DNA of 64,000 bases from Litoribaculum gwangyangense (GCF_039543505.1 NZ_BAABJW010000002.1:248001-312000), one strand, 5' to 3'. Shown: positions 25,915 to 35,396, counted from the first letter of the stretch. Numbers and translations are program-made. The notes: generated by a model not told the origin, from the sequence alone.

Positions 25915-27468
25915 TTATTTCGGGTTAAACACGACAAATGGAATAATCATCTCTTCTAATGAAACACCTCCATGTTGGTAAGTATTTCTGTAATAGCTTA
26001 CGTAGTGATTGTAATTATTTGGATAAGCAAAAAATAAGTCACTTTTAGCGAATATATATGAGCTACTCATATTAATGGAAGGTAAATGTATTTCTTTTGG
26101 ATCTTTTGCTACCAATACATCTTTACTGTCAAAAGTTAAGCTTCTACCAGTTTTATATCGTAAATTTAAACTCGTGTCTCTATCTCCAATTACTTTTGAT
26201 GGATTCTTTACATTGATTGTGCCATGATCGGTAGTTAAAATAAGCTTAAAGCCCATTTGCTGTGCCTGCTGAATCATTTCTAGAAGAGGGGAATTTTTAA
26301 ACCAGCTTAATGTTAATGATCTGTATGCCTTGTCATTGGAAGCTAACTCTTTAACAACTTCCATTTCTGTTTTGGAATGCGAAAGCATATCTACAAAATT
26401 GTATACAATTACGGTTAAATCATTGTTTTTTAATGATTTAAAATTATCTGCTAATTTTTTACCAGTTTTTAAATTGGTTATTTTATGATACTCGTAATTT
26501 AAATGCGTTAAACCTAAACGTTTCATTTGAGTATCTAAAAAATCAGCTTCGTGTAAATTTTTTCCACCTTCGTCGGTGTCATTTTTCCAATACTGAGGAA
26601 ATAATTTTTCCATATCACTTGGCATTAATCCAGAAAAAATAGCATTTCGTGCATATTGTGTAGCAGAAGGTAAAATACTAAAAAAAGCTTCTTCTTTTTC
26701 TTTTTTATAGTAGTTGTTAATAATGGGTTCAAAAACCTTCCATTGATCATAACGTAAATTATCTATCACTATTAAAACTGTAGGTTGTTCTTTACTAATT
26801 TCGGGAATTATTCTTTCTTTAAAAAGTGTGTGAGACATGATTGGAGAATCGTTATTTGAGTCAAACCAATCGGCATAATTTTTCTCGATGAATTTTCCAA
26901 ATTGAATGTTAGCTTCGTTTTTTTGTGATTCTAGAATTTCGAACATACTGGCATCCTCAATGTCTTCCAATTGAATTTCCCAATAAATCAATTTTTGATA
27001 TAAGGTCACCCATTCTTCATAGCTATTTACCATAGATAAATCCATAGCAATTTTCCTGAATTCTTGTTGATAATTTGAAGTTGTTTTTTCCGAGACCAAT
27101 CTCGAATGATCTAAATTCTTTTTTAAACTTAAAAGAATTTGATTTGGGTTTACAGGTTTTATTAAGTAATCTGCAATTTTATTTCCAATAGCTTCTTCCA
27201 TAATGTATTCTTCTTCACTTTTAGTAATCATAACAACAGGAAGATTGTCTTTTTTCTCTTTGATTTCATTCAAAGTTTCAAGTCCGGTAAGACCTGGCAT
27301 ATTTTCATCTAAAAACACAATATCAAAATTTTCCTCATCTAAAATATCTATCGCTTCTGTGCCACTTTTGCAAGTGGTAACTTTATATTTTTTGTTCTCA
27401 AGAAATAAGATATGTGGTTTTAATAAATCAATTTCATCATCAACCCAAAGTATTTTTATTGTGTTCAT
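25915..27468 (-). CDS. porX: PorX-type response regulator with PglZ/alkaline-phosphatase domain
   Basis: A 517-residue two-domain regulator. The receiver domain (residues 1-120) has the acidic pair WVDDE, the phosphoacceptor Asp54 in FLDENMPG and Lys104 in LIKPV. The C-terminal PglZ domain shows VLIVIDNLRYDQWK (about 230-243) and TTDHGTINVKNPS (about 420-432), typical of the metal-binding phosphatase fold. PorX with the sensor kinase PorY controls genes of the type IX secretion system in Bacteroidota. No porY lies beside it. Its presence suggests that this organism secretes proteins through T9SS. Confidence 0.95.
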   Translation of the reverse strand: MNTIKILWVDDEIDLLKPHILFLENKKYKVTTCKSGTEAIDILDEENFDIVFLDENMPGLTGLETLNEIKEKKDNLPVVMITKSEEEYIMEEAIGNKIADYLIKPVNPNQILLSLKKNLDHSRLVSEKTTSNYQQEFRKIAMDLSMVNSYEEWVTLYQKLIYWEIQLEDIEDASMFEILESQKNEANIQFGKFIEKNYADWFDSNNDSPIMSHTLFKERIIPEISKEQPTVLIVIDNLRYDQWKVFEPIINNYYKKEKEEAFFSILPSATQYARNAIFSGLMPSDMEKLFPQYWKNDTDEGGKNLHEADFLDTQMKRLGLTHLNYEYHKITNLKTGKKLADNFKSLKNNDLTVIVYNFVDMLSHSKTEMEVVKELASNDKAYRSLTLSWFKNSPLLEMIQQAQQMGFKLILTTDHGTINVKNPSKVIGDRDTSLNLRYKTGRSLTFDSKDVLVAKDPKEIHLPSINMSSSYIFAKSDLFFAYPNNYNHYVSYYRNTYQHGGVSLEEMIIPFVVFNPK

Positions 27469-27473
27469 ATAGC

Positions 27474-27481
27474 TATATTTG
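27474..27481 (+). promoter_or_regulatory. -7 promoter box of the HD hydrolase gene
   Basis: TATATTTG matches TAnnTTTG and ends 27 bases before the TTG start at 27509. Confidence 0.5.
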
Positions 27482-27508
27482 TATAATTTTAATTTTAAAA
27501 TTTAAAGT

Positions 27509-28729
27509 TTGAATAAACTTAAAATATTAAACGACCCAATTTACGGATTTATTACTATTCCAAATTCGCTGATTTTCGATTTAATACAGCATAAATACTT
27601 CCAACGTCTGCGCAGAATTACACAAATGGGTATGTCTTATTTAGTATATCCGGGGGCACATCATACACGTTTTCATCACGCTATTGGTTGTGTTCATTTA
27701 ATGCAGCAAACTGTTAATGTGCTTCGTTTTAAAGGAGTTGCGATCTCTGAAGAAGAAGAAACAGGTCTTTTTATTGCCATTTTACTCCACGATATTGGTC
27801 ATGGTCCATTTTCACATGCTATGGAAAATAGCATAGTAAATAACGTCTCACATGAGGATATTTCCTTGTTTTTTATGGAACGTTTAAATGAAGAATTTAA
27901 CGGAAGTTTAACGCTTGCGATTCAAATTTTCAAAGGAGAGTACCAAAGAAAGTTTATGTGTCAACTGATTTCTGGGCAATTTGATATTGATAGAGCCGAT
28001 TATTTGAAGCGTGATAGCTTTTATACAGGTGTGGCAGAAGGTAATATTAGTAGTGAACGATTAATAACCATGCTAAATGTAGTTGATGATGATTTGGTGA
28101 TTGAGGAAAAAGGTATTTATAGCGTTGAAAAATTTATAATAGCCAGGCGTCTTATGTATTGGCAAGTATATTTACATAAAACGAGTTTGGTAGCAGAACA
28201 GTTACTTATTAGAGTTTTAAAGCGTGCAAAAGAACTATTTGATAATGGACAGAAACTAAACGCAAGTGAAGCTTTTCTGTTTTTTTTAAAAAATAAAATT
28301 ACCCACGACAAATTTAATAATGGAACCCTAGATGTTTTTTCTCAGTTGGATGATTATGATATTATTTCGGCAATAAAACATTGGCAATATCATGGAGATT
28401 TTGTACTTAGCAATCTCTGTGAAATGATTATAAATCGAAATTTGCTAAAAATTAAAATAAAAAATAAAGTCATTAATGAAAATAGCTTAAACAAACATTT
28501 AGATTCATTTAAGAAAAAATATAAAATATCTGAAGAAGAAGCTCGTTATTTTGTATTTACTGGAAGTATTTCAAACCAAGCATATCAATTAAATACCAAG
28601 CGGGTAAATATATTACTCAATAATGGAAAAATAGAGGATATTGTTAAAGCATCCGATCAATTAAATCTTAAAGCCCTCTCAAAACCCGTTACAAAATATT
28701 ATATATGCTATCCTAAAGATAAACTTTAG
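27509..28729 (+). CDS. HD-domain phosphohydrolase
   Basis: A 406-residue enzyme of the HD superfamily (SAMHD1/dGTPase-like branch). The N-terminal segment YFQRLRRITQMGMSYLVYPG and HHTRFHHAIG (residues about 31-60) is followed by the metal-binding core LLHDIGHGPFSHAME (about 92-106), and by FDIDRADYLKRDSFYTG (about 157-173). Such proteins hydrolyse (d)NTPs or other nucleotides. The start is TTG, chosen because of the family N-terminus and the upstream promoter. It is probably the gene before lpxD, but lpxD has its own -7 box. Confidence 0.9.
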   Translation: MNKLKILNDPIYGFITIPNSLIFDLIQHKYFQRLRRITQMGMSYLVYPGAHHTRFHHAIGCVHLMQQTVNVLRFKGVAISEEEETGLFIAILLHDIGHGPFSHAMENSIVNNVSHEDISLFFMERLNEEFNGSLTLAIQIFKGEYQRKFMCQLISGQFDIDRADYLKRDSFYTGVAEGNISSERLITMLNVVDDDLVIEEKGIYSVEKFIIARRLMYWQVYLHKTSLVAEQLLIRVLKRAKELFDNGQKLNASEAFLFFLKNKITHDKFNNGTLDVFSQLDDYDIISAIKHWQYHGDFVLSNLCEMIINRNLLKIKIKNKVINENSLNKHLDSFKKKYKISEEEARYFVFTGSISNQAYQLNTKRVNILLNNGKIEDIVKASDQLNLKALSKPVTKYYICYPKDKL

Positions 28730-28740
28730 TACATTTTTCC

Positions 28741-28748
28741 TATTTTTG
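28741..28748 (+). promoter_or_regulatory. -7 promoter box of the lpx operon
   Basis: TATTTTTG matches TAnnTTTG. It covers the in-frame TTG at 28746, so that TTG cannot be the lpxD start if transcription begins near 28755; the GTG at 28782 fits better. Confidence 0.55.
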
Positions 28749-28781
28749 CGAGAACTAAACAAAGAATATAACTTTAAAAGT

Positions 28782-29810
28782 GTGAAATTTACAGCACAAC
28801 AAATAGCAGGAATTTTGGAAGGCGATGTAGTAGGAAATCCTGATATTGAAGTATTTAAACTTTCTAAAATTGAAGAAGGCTTTGAAGGCTCTTTAACTTT
28901 TTTAGCAAACCCAAAATATACGCCTCATATTTATTCAACAAAGGCATCTATAACTATAGTAAATAAAACATTTGTTCCTGAAAGCAATCTAGAAACTACA
29001 CTTATAAAAGTTGATGATGCCTATTTAGCTTTTTCAAAAATTTTGGAATATTACAATTCTGTAAAACTTAATAAAATAGGTATAGAGCAACCATCTTTTA
29101 TATCAAATTCTGCTAAATATGGTGAAAATGTATATATAGGAGCTTTCAGTTACATTGGTGATAACGTAATTATTGGAGATAATGTAAAGATTTTTCCAAA
29201 TGTTTACATTGGAGACAATGTTGTTGTTGGCCATAACTCTATCATATTTGCAGGCTCAAAAATATATTCAGAATGTATAATTGGTAACTATTGCATAATA
29301 AACTCTGGTGCCATTATTGGCGCTGATGGTTTTGGATTTACACCTAATGAAAAAGGTGAATATAACAAAGTGCCTCAAACCGGTAATGTAATTCTTGAGG
29401 ATTTTGTAGATGTTGGGGCTGCTACAACCATTGATAGGGCTACATTAGGTTCAACAATTATTCGAAAAGGTGTTAAACTAGATAACCAAATACAAATTGC
29501 TCATAATGTAGAAATTGGAAAAAACACCGTAATAGCGGCACAAACAGGAATTGCTGGTTCCACTAAAATAGGAGAAAATTGTCAAATAGGTGGGCAGGTA
29601 GGTATTGTGGGACACATAACCATAGGAAATAATGTTAAAATACAGGCACAATCTGGTATTGGCAGAAATGTAAAAGATGATGAGGTACTTCAAGGATCTC
29701 CGGCGCTTTCATATGGTGATTTTAATAAATCCTATGTTTATTTCAAAAATTTACCGAAAATTGTAAAAGATATTAATGATTTAGATAAAAAATTAAATGG
29801 GAATAGTTAA
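28782..29810 (+). CDS. lpxD: UDP-3-O-acylglucosamine N-acyltransferase
   Basis: A 342-residue enzyme of lipid A synthesis that adds the N-linked hydroxyacyl chain. The N-terminal uridine-binding domain starts VKFTAQQIAGILEG. The rest is a left-handed beta helix of hexapeptide repeats (GENVYIGAFSYIGDNVIIGD and so on), followed by a short helix. The conserved His pair is present in IAHNVEIG and IVGHITIG. The frame is open from a TTG at 28746, but GTG 28782 gives the family start and avoids the promoter box. It overlaps lpxC-fabZ by 14 bases, indicating tight coupling. Confidence 0.94.
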   Translation: MKFTAQQIAGILEGDVVGNPDIEVFKLSKIEEGFEGSLTFLANPKYTPHIYSTKASITIVNKTFVPESNLETTLIKVDDAYLAFSKILEYYNSVKLNKIGIEQPSFISNSAKYGENVYIGAFSYIGDNVIIGDNVKIFPNVYIGDNVVVGHNSIIFAGSKIYSECIIGNYCIINSGAIIGADGFGFTPNEKGEYNKVPQTGNVILEDFVDVGAATTIDRATLGSTIIRKGVKLDNQIQIAHNVEIGKNTVIAAQTGIAGSTKIGENCQIGGQVGIVGHITIGNNVKIQAQSGIGRNVKDDEVLQGSPALSYGDFNKSYVYFKNLPKIVKDINDLDKKLNGNS

Positions 29811-31203
29811 CACCGAAATAAAACAAAAAACGATAAAAAGTGATGTGTCTTTAACCGGTGTGGGTTTACATACGGGTAAAGATGTTACATTAACCTTTAA
29901 ACCGGCTCCAATAAATTCGGGATTATCTTTTAAACGTATTGACTTAGAGGGAACACCTGTAATTGAGGCAGATGCTAATTATGTAACCAATACACAACGA
30001 GGTACTTGTTTAGAGAAAAACGGGGTAATTATTCAAACTTCAGAACACGTACTGGCGGCATTGGTGGGAATGGATATCGATAACGCCATTATAGAATTAA
30101 ATGAATCGGAACCACCTATTATGGATGGCTCTTCAAAGTTCTTTGTTGAAGCTATAGAAAAAGCAGGAATTGTAGAGCAAGATACTTTTAGGGAAGAATT
30201 TGTGATTACTGATATTGTATCTTATGTTGATGAGGAATCAGGTAGTGAAATACTTGTTATGCCCTCAAATGAATACCAAATAACCACTATGGTTGATTTC
30301 GGAACCAAGGTTTTAGGAACTCAAAATGCCACATTAAATCGTATTTCAGATTTTAAAGAAGATATATCAAATTCAAGAACTTTTAGTTTCTTACATGAAA
30401 TTGAGATGCTTCTAGAAAATGGTCTCATTAAAGGAGGTGATTTAAATAATGCCATTGTTTATGTAGATAAAGCTTTGTCTCCAAAAACCATGGAAAAGTT
30501 AAAAGTGGCTTTTAAAAAGGATTCCATAGCCGTTAAACCTAATGGTATTCTTGATAATTTAACACTCCACCATCCCAATGAAGCTGCTAGGCATAAATTA
30601 TTAGATGTTTTAGGTGATTTGGCCTTAGTCGGAACAAGAATACGTGGAAAAGTAATAGCTAATAAGCCTGGACATTTTGTGAATACACAATTTGCTAAAA
30701 AGTTATCTAAATTAATTAAAAATGAAAGGCGCAATAATGTGCCTAACATTGATTTGAATCAACCTCCATTAATGGATGTTACTCAAATTATGGCAATGCT
30801 ACCCCACAGGCAACCATTTTTGTTGATCGACAAAGTTTACGAACTTACAGAAAATGATGTCATTGCTATAAAAAATGTTACCATGAACGAGGAGTTTTTT
30901 AAAGGGCATTTTCCTGGAGCTCCTGTAATGCCTGGTGTATTAATTGTTGAAGCAATGGCTCAAACAGGAGGTATTTTGGTTTTAAACACAGTTCCAGACC
31001 CGGAAAATTATTTAACTTTTTTCATGAAAATGGATAATGTAAAATTCAAACAAAAAGTAATGCCCGGAGATACCTTAATTTTTAAATGTAGTTTAATTAC
31101 ACCTATACGTCGTGGTATATGCCATATGCAAGGTTACGCTTATGCCAATGGTAAACTTTGCGCCGAAGCAGAATTAATGGCACAAATAACAAAAGTTAAA
31201 TAA
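29797..31203 (+). CDS. lpxC-fabZ: Bifunctional UDP-3-O-acyl-GlcNAc deacetylase / 3-hydroxyacyl-ACP dehydratase
   Basis: A 468-residue fusion typical of Bacteroidota. Residues about 1-310 are LpxC, the zinc deacetylase of the committed lipid A step: GVGLHTGKDV, TSEHVLAAL (zinc His), PPIMDGSS, and RHKLLDVLGDLALVG, with the other zinc ligands. Residues about 325-468 are FabZ: LPHRQPFLLIDKV, then HFPGAPVMPGVLIVEAMAQ, with the catalytic His and Glu. The fusion links lipid A to fatty-acid elongation, because both use 3-hydroxyacyl-ACP. It sits between lpxD and lpxA in one operon. Confidence 0.97.
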   Translation: MGIVNTEIKQKTIKSDVSLTGVGLHTGKDVTLTFKPAPINSGLSFKRIDLEGTPVIEADANYVTNTQRGTCLEKNGVIIQTSEHVLAALVGMDIDNAIIELNESEPPIMDGSSKFFVEAIEKAGIVEQDTFREEFVITDIVSYVDEESGSEILVMPSNEYQITTMVDFGTKVLGTQNATLNRISDFKEDISNSRTFSFLHEIEMLLENGLIKGGDLNNAIVYVDKALSPKTMEKLKVAFKKDSIAVKPNGILDNLTLHHPNEAARHKLLDVLGDLALVGTRIRGKVIANKPGHFVNTQFAKKLSKLIKNERRNNVPNIDLNQPPLMDVTQIMAMLPHRQPFLLIDKVYELTENDVIAIKNVTMNEEFFKGHFPGAPVMPGVLIVEAMAQTGGILVLNTVPDPENYLTFFMKMDNVKFKQKVMPGDTLIFKCSLITPIRRGICHMQGYAYANGKLCAEAELMAQITKVK

Positions 31204-31205
31204 AT

Positions 31206-31991
31206 ATGAACCAACCACTAGCATATGTGCACCCAGGTGCAAAAATCGCAAAAAATGTAGTCATTGAACCTTTTGCAACTATTCATAACAATGTTAAAAT
31301 AGGAGAAGGAACTTGGATTGGTAGCAATGTTACTATAATGGAAGGTGCTAGAATTGGTAAAAACTGTAATATTTTTCCTGGTTCAGTAATTTCTGCAGTT
31401 CCACAAGATTTAAAGTATAATGATGAAGACACTACTGTTGAAATAGGCGATAATGTGACCATAAGGGAATGCGTTACCATTAATCGAGGTACAGCAGATA
31501 GAATGAAAACTGTGGTAGGAAACAATTGTTTAATTATGGCTTATTGTCATATTGCTCACGATTGTGTAGTTGGTAATAATTGTATCTTCTCAAACAATAG
31601 CACATTGGCGGGTCACATTACTATTGGAGATTATGTGGTATTAGCGGGTATGACAGCCGTTCACCAATTTGTGTCCATTGGGAATCATGCCTTTGTGACT
31701 GGTGGTTCTTTAGTTAGAAAAGATGTTCCTCCTTATGTTAAAGCTGCAAGAGAACCTCTTTCTTATGTAGGCATCAATTCAGTCGGACTAAGAAGACGTG
31801 GATATTCAACCGAAAAAATTAGGGAAATTCAGAATATTTTTAGAATACTTTATCAAAAAAATTACAACAATACCCAAGCTTCAGAAATTATAGAAGCTGA
31901 AATGGAGGCAACTCCAGAGCGCGATGAAATTCTACAATTTATAAAAAACTCACATCGCGGTATCATGAAAGGATATTTTAAATCAAATTAA
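31206..31991 (+). CDS. lpxA: UDP-N-acetylglucosamine O-acyltransferase
   Basis: A 261-residue hexapeptide-repeat enzyme that makes the first O-acylation of lipid A synthesis. It begins with a left-handed helix (VHPGAKIAKNVVIEPFATIH). Catalytic His lies in AYCHIAHDCVVG. The GHITIGDYVVLAGMTAVHQF stretch and the helical C-terminus (RRRGYSTEKIREIQNIFRIL) are normal for LpxA. It starts two bases after the lpxC-fabZ stop codon and is followed four bases later by efp. Confidence 0.97.
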   Translation: MNQPLAYVHPGAKIAKNVVIEPFATIHNNVKIGEGTWIGSNVTIMEGARIGKNCNIFPGSVISAVPQDLKYNDEDTTVEIGDNVTIRECVTINRGTADRMKTVVGNNCLIMAYCHIAHDCVVGNNCIFSNNSTLAGHITIGDYVVLAGMTAVHQFVSIGNHAFVTGGSLVRKDVPPYVKAAREPLSYVGINSVGLRRRGYSTEKIREIQNIFRILYQKNYNNTQASEIIEAEMEATPERDEILQFIKNSHRGIMKGYFKSN

Positions 31992-31995
31992 CTAT

Positions 31996-32562
31996 ATGGC
32001 AACTACAAGTGATATTAGAAACGGATTATGCATTCGTTACAACAATGATATTTATAAAATAATAGAGTTTTTGCACGTAAAACCTGGTAAAGGTCCTGCA
32101 TTTGTGAGAACAAAAATGAAAAGTGTTACCAGCGGAAAAGTTCTTGACAACACCTTTTCTGCTGGACATAAATTGGAAGATGTACGTGTTGAAACCCATA
32201 AATTTCAATATCTATATAACGATGGAGAGTTTTATCATTTCATGAATCAAGAAGACTATACCCAGATTCGTTTGCTCGAGGCGGCTTTAGATAATCCTAG
32301 TTTAATGAAAGAAGGTGAAGTTGTGACTGTAATTATTAACACAGAGGACAACATGCCACTTTCTGTCGAAATGCCGGCGAGTGTTATTCTTGAAGTGACC
32401 CATACGGAGCCTGGTGTAAAAGGAAACACTGCTACCAATGCTACAAAACCTGCAACTGTTGAGACTGGAGCCATTGTTAATGTTCCTTTATTCATTAATG
32501 AGGGTGATAAAATAAAAGTGGAAACAGATAAGGGTACATACAAAGAGCGCGTAAAAGAATAG
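31996..32562 (+). CDS. efp: Translation elongation factor P
   Basis: A 188-residue factor that relieves ribosome stalling at proline runs. It has three beta domains. The tip loop is VKPGKGPAF, with the conserved Lys at about residue 32, the residue modified in many bacteria; no epmA or earP is seen in this window. The C-terminal domain has the family segment NVPLFINEGDKIKVETDKGTY. It is the fourth gene of the lpx operon, four bases behind lpxA, an association known in Bacteroidota. Confidence 0.97.
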   Translation: MATTSDIRNGLCIRYNNDIYKIIEFLHVKPGKGPAFVRTKMKSVTSGKVLDNTFSAGHKLEDVRVETHKFQYLYNDGEFYHFMNQEDYTQIRLLEAALDNPSLMKEGEVVTVIINTEDNMPLSVEMPASVILEVTHTEPGVKGNTATNATKPATVETGAIVNVPLFINEGDKIKVETDKGTYKERVKE

Positions 32563-32640
32563 TGTATATTCCTAATTATTTGTCCCTATTAATAATTATG
32601 TTTTAAGCTAATATTAAAGAATTTAAATTGATATTTATTT

Positions 32641-33579
32641 ATGAAGTTCCCTAAGCCACATACCTTAAAACAAATAGCGAATTTAATTAATTGCGAGTTT
32701 GTTGGTGAAGAAGATTTCTCGGTTTTGGGAATGAATGAAATTCATGTAGTTGAGTCTGGGGATATTGTATTTGTTGATCATCCAAAGTATTATGATAAAG
32801 CTTTAAAATCTGCAGCAACTACCATCTTAATTAACAAAAAGGTTGATTGTCCTGAAGGTAAAGCACTTTTGATTAGTGATGATCCATTCAGGGATTTCAA
32901 CAAATTAACGGATCATTTCAAACCTTTCAAGAAATCCGAAAGTGCTATTTCTGCATCTGCAAAAATCGGTAAAAACACTGTTATTCAACCAAATTGTTTT
33001 ATTGGGAACAATGTAACAATTGGTGAAAATTGTATGATACATTCTAATGTGAGTATTTATGATGACGTTGTCATAGGTAACCATATCACCATACACTCAG
33101 GAACTGTTTTAGGAGCCAATGCCTTTTATTATAAAAAAAGGCCAGAAGGTTTTGACAGATTGAAATCTTGCGGACGTGTTGTTATTGAAGACCATGTTGA
33201 TATTGGGGCTTCATGCACCATAGACAGGGGTGTAACTGGAGACACAACTATCAAAAAAGGTTCTAAGCTTGATAATTTAATTCAAATAGGTCACGATACT
33301 GTCATTGGTGAAAAATGTTTAATAGCCTCTCAAGTTGGTATTGCTGGCTGTGTAGTTATTGAAGATGAAGTTACTATTTGGGGACAAGTTGGCATGACGA
33401 GTGGCATAACAATAGGTAAAAAAGCGGTAATTCATGCGCAATCGGGTATCAGTAAATCATTAGAGGGAAATAAAACCTATTGGGGAACGCCAGCACAAGA
33501 GGCAAGAGCAGAAATGAAAGAAATGGCCAATATTAAAAGAATTCCTGAAATTTTCGATTTGATAAAGTCAAAAAAATAA
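32641..33579 (+). CDS. Second LpxD-like acyltransferase
   Basis: A 312-residue paralogue of LpxD. The N-terminal domain (LKQIANLINCEFVGEEDFSV) and hexapeptide helix (IGKNTVIQPNCFIGNNVTIG) are clear. The first catalytic-type His is kept (IQIGHDTVIG). The second conserved His, present in lpxD as IVGHITIG, is replaced (MTSGITIG). The N-terminal domain is shorter in places than in the first copy. It may act on another acyl or sugar nucleotide, or set chain length. It lies 78 bases after efp on the same strand, with no terminator between. Confidence 0.88.
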   Translation: MKFPKPHTLKQIANLINCEFVGEEDFSVLGMNEIHVVESGDIVFVDHPKYYDKALKSAATTILINKKVDCPEGKALLISDDPFRDFNKLTDHFKPFKKSESAISASAKIGKNTVIQPNCFIGNNVTIGENCMIHSNVSIYDDVVIGNHITIHSGTVLGANAFYYKKRPEGFDRLKSCGRVVIEDHVDIGASCTIDRGVTGDTTIKKGSKLDNLIQIGHDTVIGEKCLIASQVGIAGCVVIEDEVTIWGQVGMTSGITIGKKAVIHAQSGISKSLEGNKTYWGTPAQEARAEMKEMANIKRIPEIFDLIKSKK

Positions 33580-33610
33580 TTTTAATACTATAAAGTAACT
33601 TCAAAAAAAG

Positions 33611-33618
33611 TATTTTTG
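33611..33618 (+). promoter_or_regulatory. -7 promoter box of sucD
   Basis: TATTTTTG matches TAnnTTTG, 26 bases before the sucD ATG. It suggests that sucD is transcribed independently of the lpx operon. Confidence 0.5.
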
Positions 33619-33644
33619 CACAAGCTTTTTTAAAAAAATAAACA

Positions 33645-34517
33645 ATGAGTGTTTTAGTAAATAAAAATTCAAAAATTATAGTTCAAGGGTTTACAGGCAG
33701 TGAAGGTACATTCCACGCTAGTCAAATGATTGAATATGGAACCAATGTTGTTGGAGGTGTTACGCCAGGTAAAGGAGGGCAAACACATTTGGATAAACCA
33801 GTTTTCAATACTGTAAAAGATGCTGTTAAAGAAGTTGGAGCAGATACCACCATAATATTTGTGCCACCTGCTTTTGCCGCTGATGCTATTATGGAAGCCG
33901 CTGATGCTGGTATAAAAGTGATTATTACTATTACTGAAGGAATTCCTGTTGCTGATATGATTACAGCATCCAATTACATAAAGAATAAAGATTGTCGTTT
34001 AATAGGTCCTAATTGCCCCGGTGTTATTACACCAGGGGAAGCAAAAGTTGGTATTATGCCTGGTTTTGTTTTCAAAAAAGGAAAAGTAGGTATCGTTTCT
34101 AAATCTGGAACTTTAACTTATGAAGCCGCAGACCAAGTTGTAAAACAAGGCTTGGGAATTACTACCGCCATTGGAATAGGAGGAGACCCTATTATTGGAA
34201 CCACTACAAAACAGGCAGTAGAACTTTTAATTAACGACCCGGAAACAGAAGCAGTTGTTATGATTGGTGAAATTGGCGGTCAATTAGAAGCCGATGCAGC
34301 CAATTGGTACAAAGCGAGTGGCAGTAAGAAACCAGTGGTAGGATTTATTGCTGGTGAAACAGCTCCGGCTGGACGTACCATGGGTCACGCTGGCGCTATT
34401 GTTGGCGGAAGTGATGATACGGCTCAAGCTAAAAAGAAAATTATGAGAGCTTGTGGTATTCATGTCGTGGATTCACCTGCTGAAATTGGAAAAAAAGTAG
34501 CTGAAGTTTTAGCTTAA
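33645..34517 (+). CDS. sucD: Succinyl-CoA ligase, alpha subunit
   Basis: A 290-residue subunit of the TCA enzyme that makes succinate and a nucleoside triphosphate. IVQGFTGSEGTFHA at the N-terminus binds CoA. GIGGDPIIGT and GPNCPG are conserved. The phosphorylated His is in GRTMGHAGAIVGG (residues about 245-257). The beta subunit gene sucC is not adjacent. The two subunit genes are often separate in Bacteroidota, so this is not odd. A strong terminator follows. Confidence 0.97.
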   Translation: MSVLVNKNSKIIVQGFTGSEGTFHASQMIEYGTNVVGGVTPGKGGQTHLDKPVFNTVKDAVKEVGADTTIIFVPPAFAADAIMEAADAGIKVIITITEGIPVADMITASNYIKNKDCRLIGPNCPGVITPGEAKVGIMPGFVFKKGKVGIVSKSGTLTYEAADQVVKQGLGITTAIGIGGDPIIGTTTKQAVELLINDPETEAVVMIGEIGGQLEADAANWYKASGSKKPVVGFIAGETAPAGRTMGHAGAIVGGSDDTAQAKKKIMRACGIHVVDSPAEIGKKVAEVLA

Positions 34518-34537
34518 AAAATAAAATTCAAATTTTT

Positions 34538-34566
34538 AAACCTTGCAAATCTTGTGAGGTTTTTTT
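34538..34566 (+). terminator. Terminator of sucD
   Basis: AAACCTTGCAA, loop ATC, TTGTGAGGTTT with two wobble pairs, then a T run. Confidence 0.9.
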
Positions 34567-34567
34567 A

Positions 34568-34596
34568 TTTGAAGACATTAGTATTTCTTATATTTG
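34568..34596 (+). promoter_or_regulatory. Promoter of fabG
   Basis: TTTG (34568-34571), 17 bases, TATATTTG (34589-34596). Both elements match the Bacteroidota consensus well. It starts directly behind the sucD terminator. The leader to the fabG ATG is about 30 bases. Confidence 0.65.
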
Positions 34597-34632
34597 AAAT
34601 AATCAACAGAATATAAACTAACTGATATATAC

Positions 34633-35379
34633 ATGAAATTATTAGAAGGAAAAACCGCCATAATAACTGGTGCTAGTAGAGGCATAGGAAAGGGAATTGC
34701 ACAAGTTTTTGCTAAAGAGGGCGCCAACGTAGCGTTTACTTATAGCTCATCAGTTGAAGCGGCTAACGAATTGGAAAAAGAGTTGAATGCCTTAGGAGTT
34801 AAAGCCAAAGGTTATAAAAGTAACGCGGCAGACTTTGAAGAAGCTCAAAAACTCGCTGATGATGTGGTAGCAGAATTTGGAAGTATCGATATTTTAGTCA
34901 ACAATGCCGGTATTACTAAAGATAATTTATTGATGCGTATCACTGAGGAAGATTTTGATACCGTCATAGAAGTCAACTTAAAGTCCGTTTTTAACATGAC
35001 CAAAGCAGTTCAAAAAACTATGTTAAAACAACGAAAAGGTTCTATCATTAATATGAGTTCTGTGGTTGGTGTAAAAGGTAACGCCGGTCAAACCAATTAT
35101 GCGGCTTCAAAAGCAGGTATTATAGGATTTTCAAAATCCGTAGCATTAGAGTTAGGTTCAAGAAATATTCGAAGTAATGTTGTTGCCCCAGGTTTTATAG
35201 AAACGGAAATGACTGCCAAGCTTGATGAAGAGGTAGTAAAAGGGTGGAGAGCTGGAATTCCATTAAAACGTGGCGGTACTCCTGAAGATGTGGCCAATGT
35301 TTGTGTTTTTTTGGCAAGTGATATGAGTGCCTATGTTACTGGGCAAACATTGAATGTAGATGGAGGAATGCTTACTTAG
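34633..35379 (+). CDS. fabG: 3-oxoacyl-ACP reductase
   Basis: A 248-residue NADPH-dependent short-chain reductase of fatty-acid elongation. TGASRGIGKG (residues about 12-21) binds the cofactor, NNAGIT follows near 88, and the catalytic set is Ser in MSSVVGV, with Tyr and Lys in YAASKAG. The C-terminus TGQTLNVDGGML is the usual end of FabG. It has its own promoter and is separated from the VWA gene by a short inverted repeat. Confidence 0.95.
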   Translation: MKLLEGKTAIITGASRGIGKGIAQVFAKEGANVAFTYSSSVEAANELEKELNALGVKAKGYKSNAADFEEAQKLADDVVAEFGSIDILVNNAGITKDNLLMRITEEDFDTVIEVNLKSVFNMTKAVQKTMLKQRKGSIINMSSVVGVKGNAGQTNYAASKAGIIGFSKSVALELGSRNIRSNVVAPGFIETEMTAKLDEEVVKGWRAGIPLKRGGTPEDVANVCVFLASDMSAYVTGQTLNVDGGMLT

Positions 35380-35396
35380 TTAAAGGTTTACGATAT

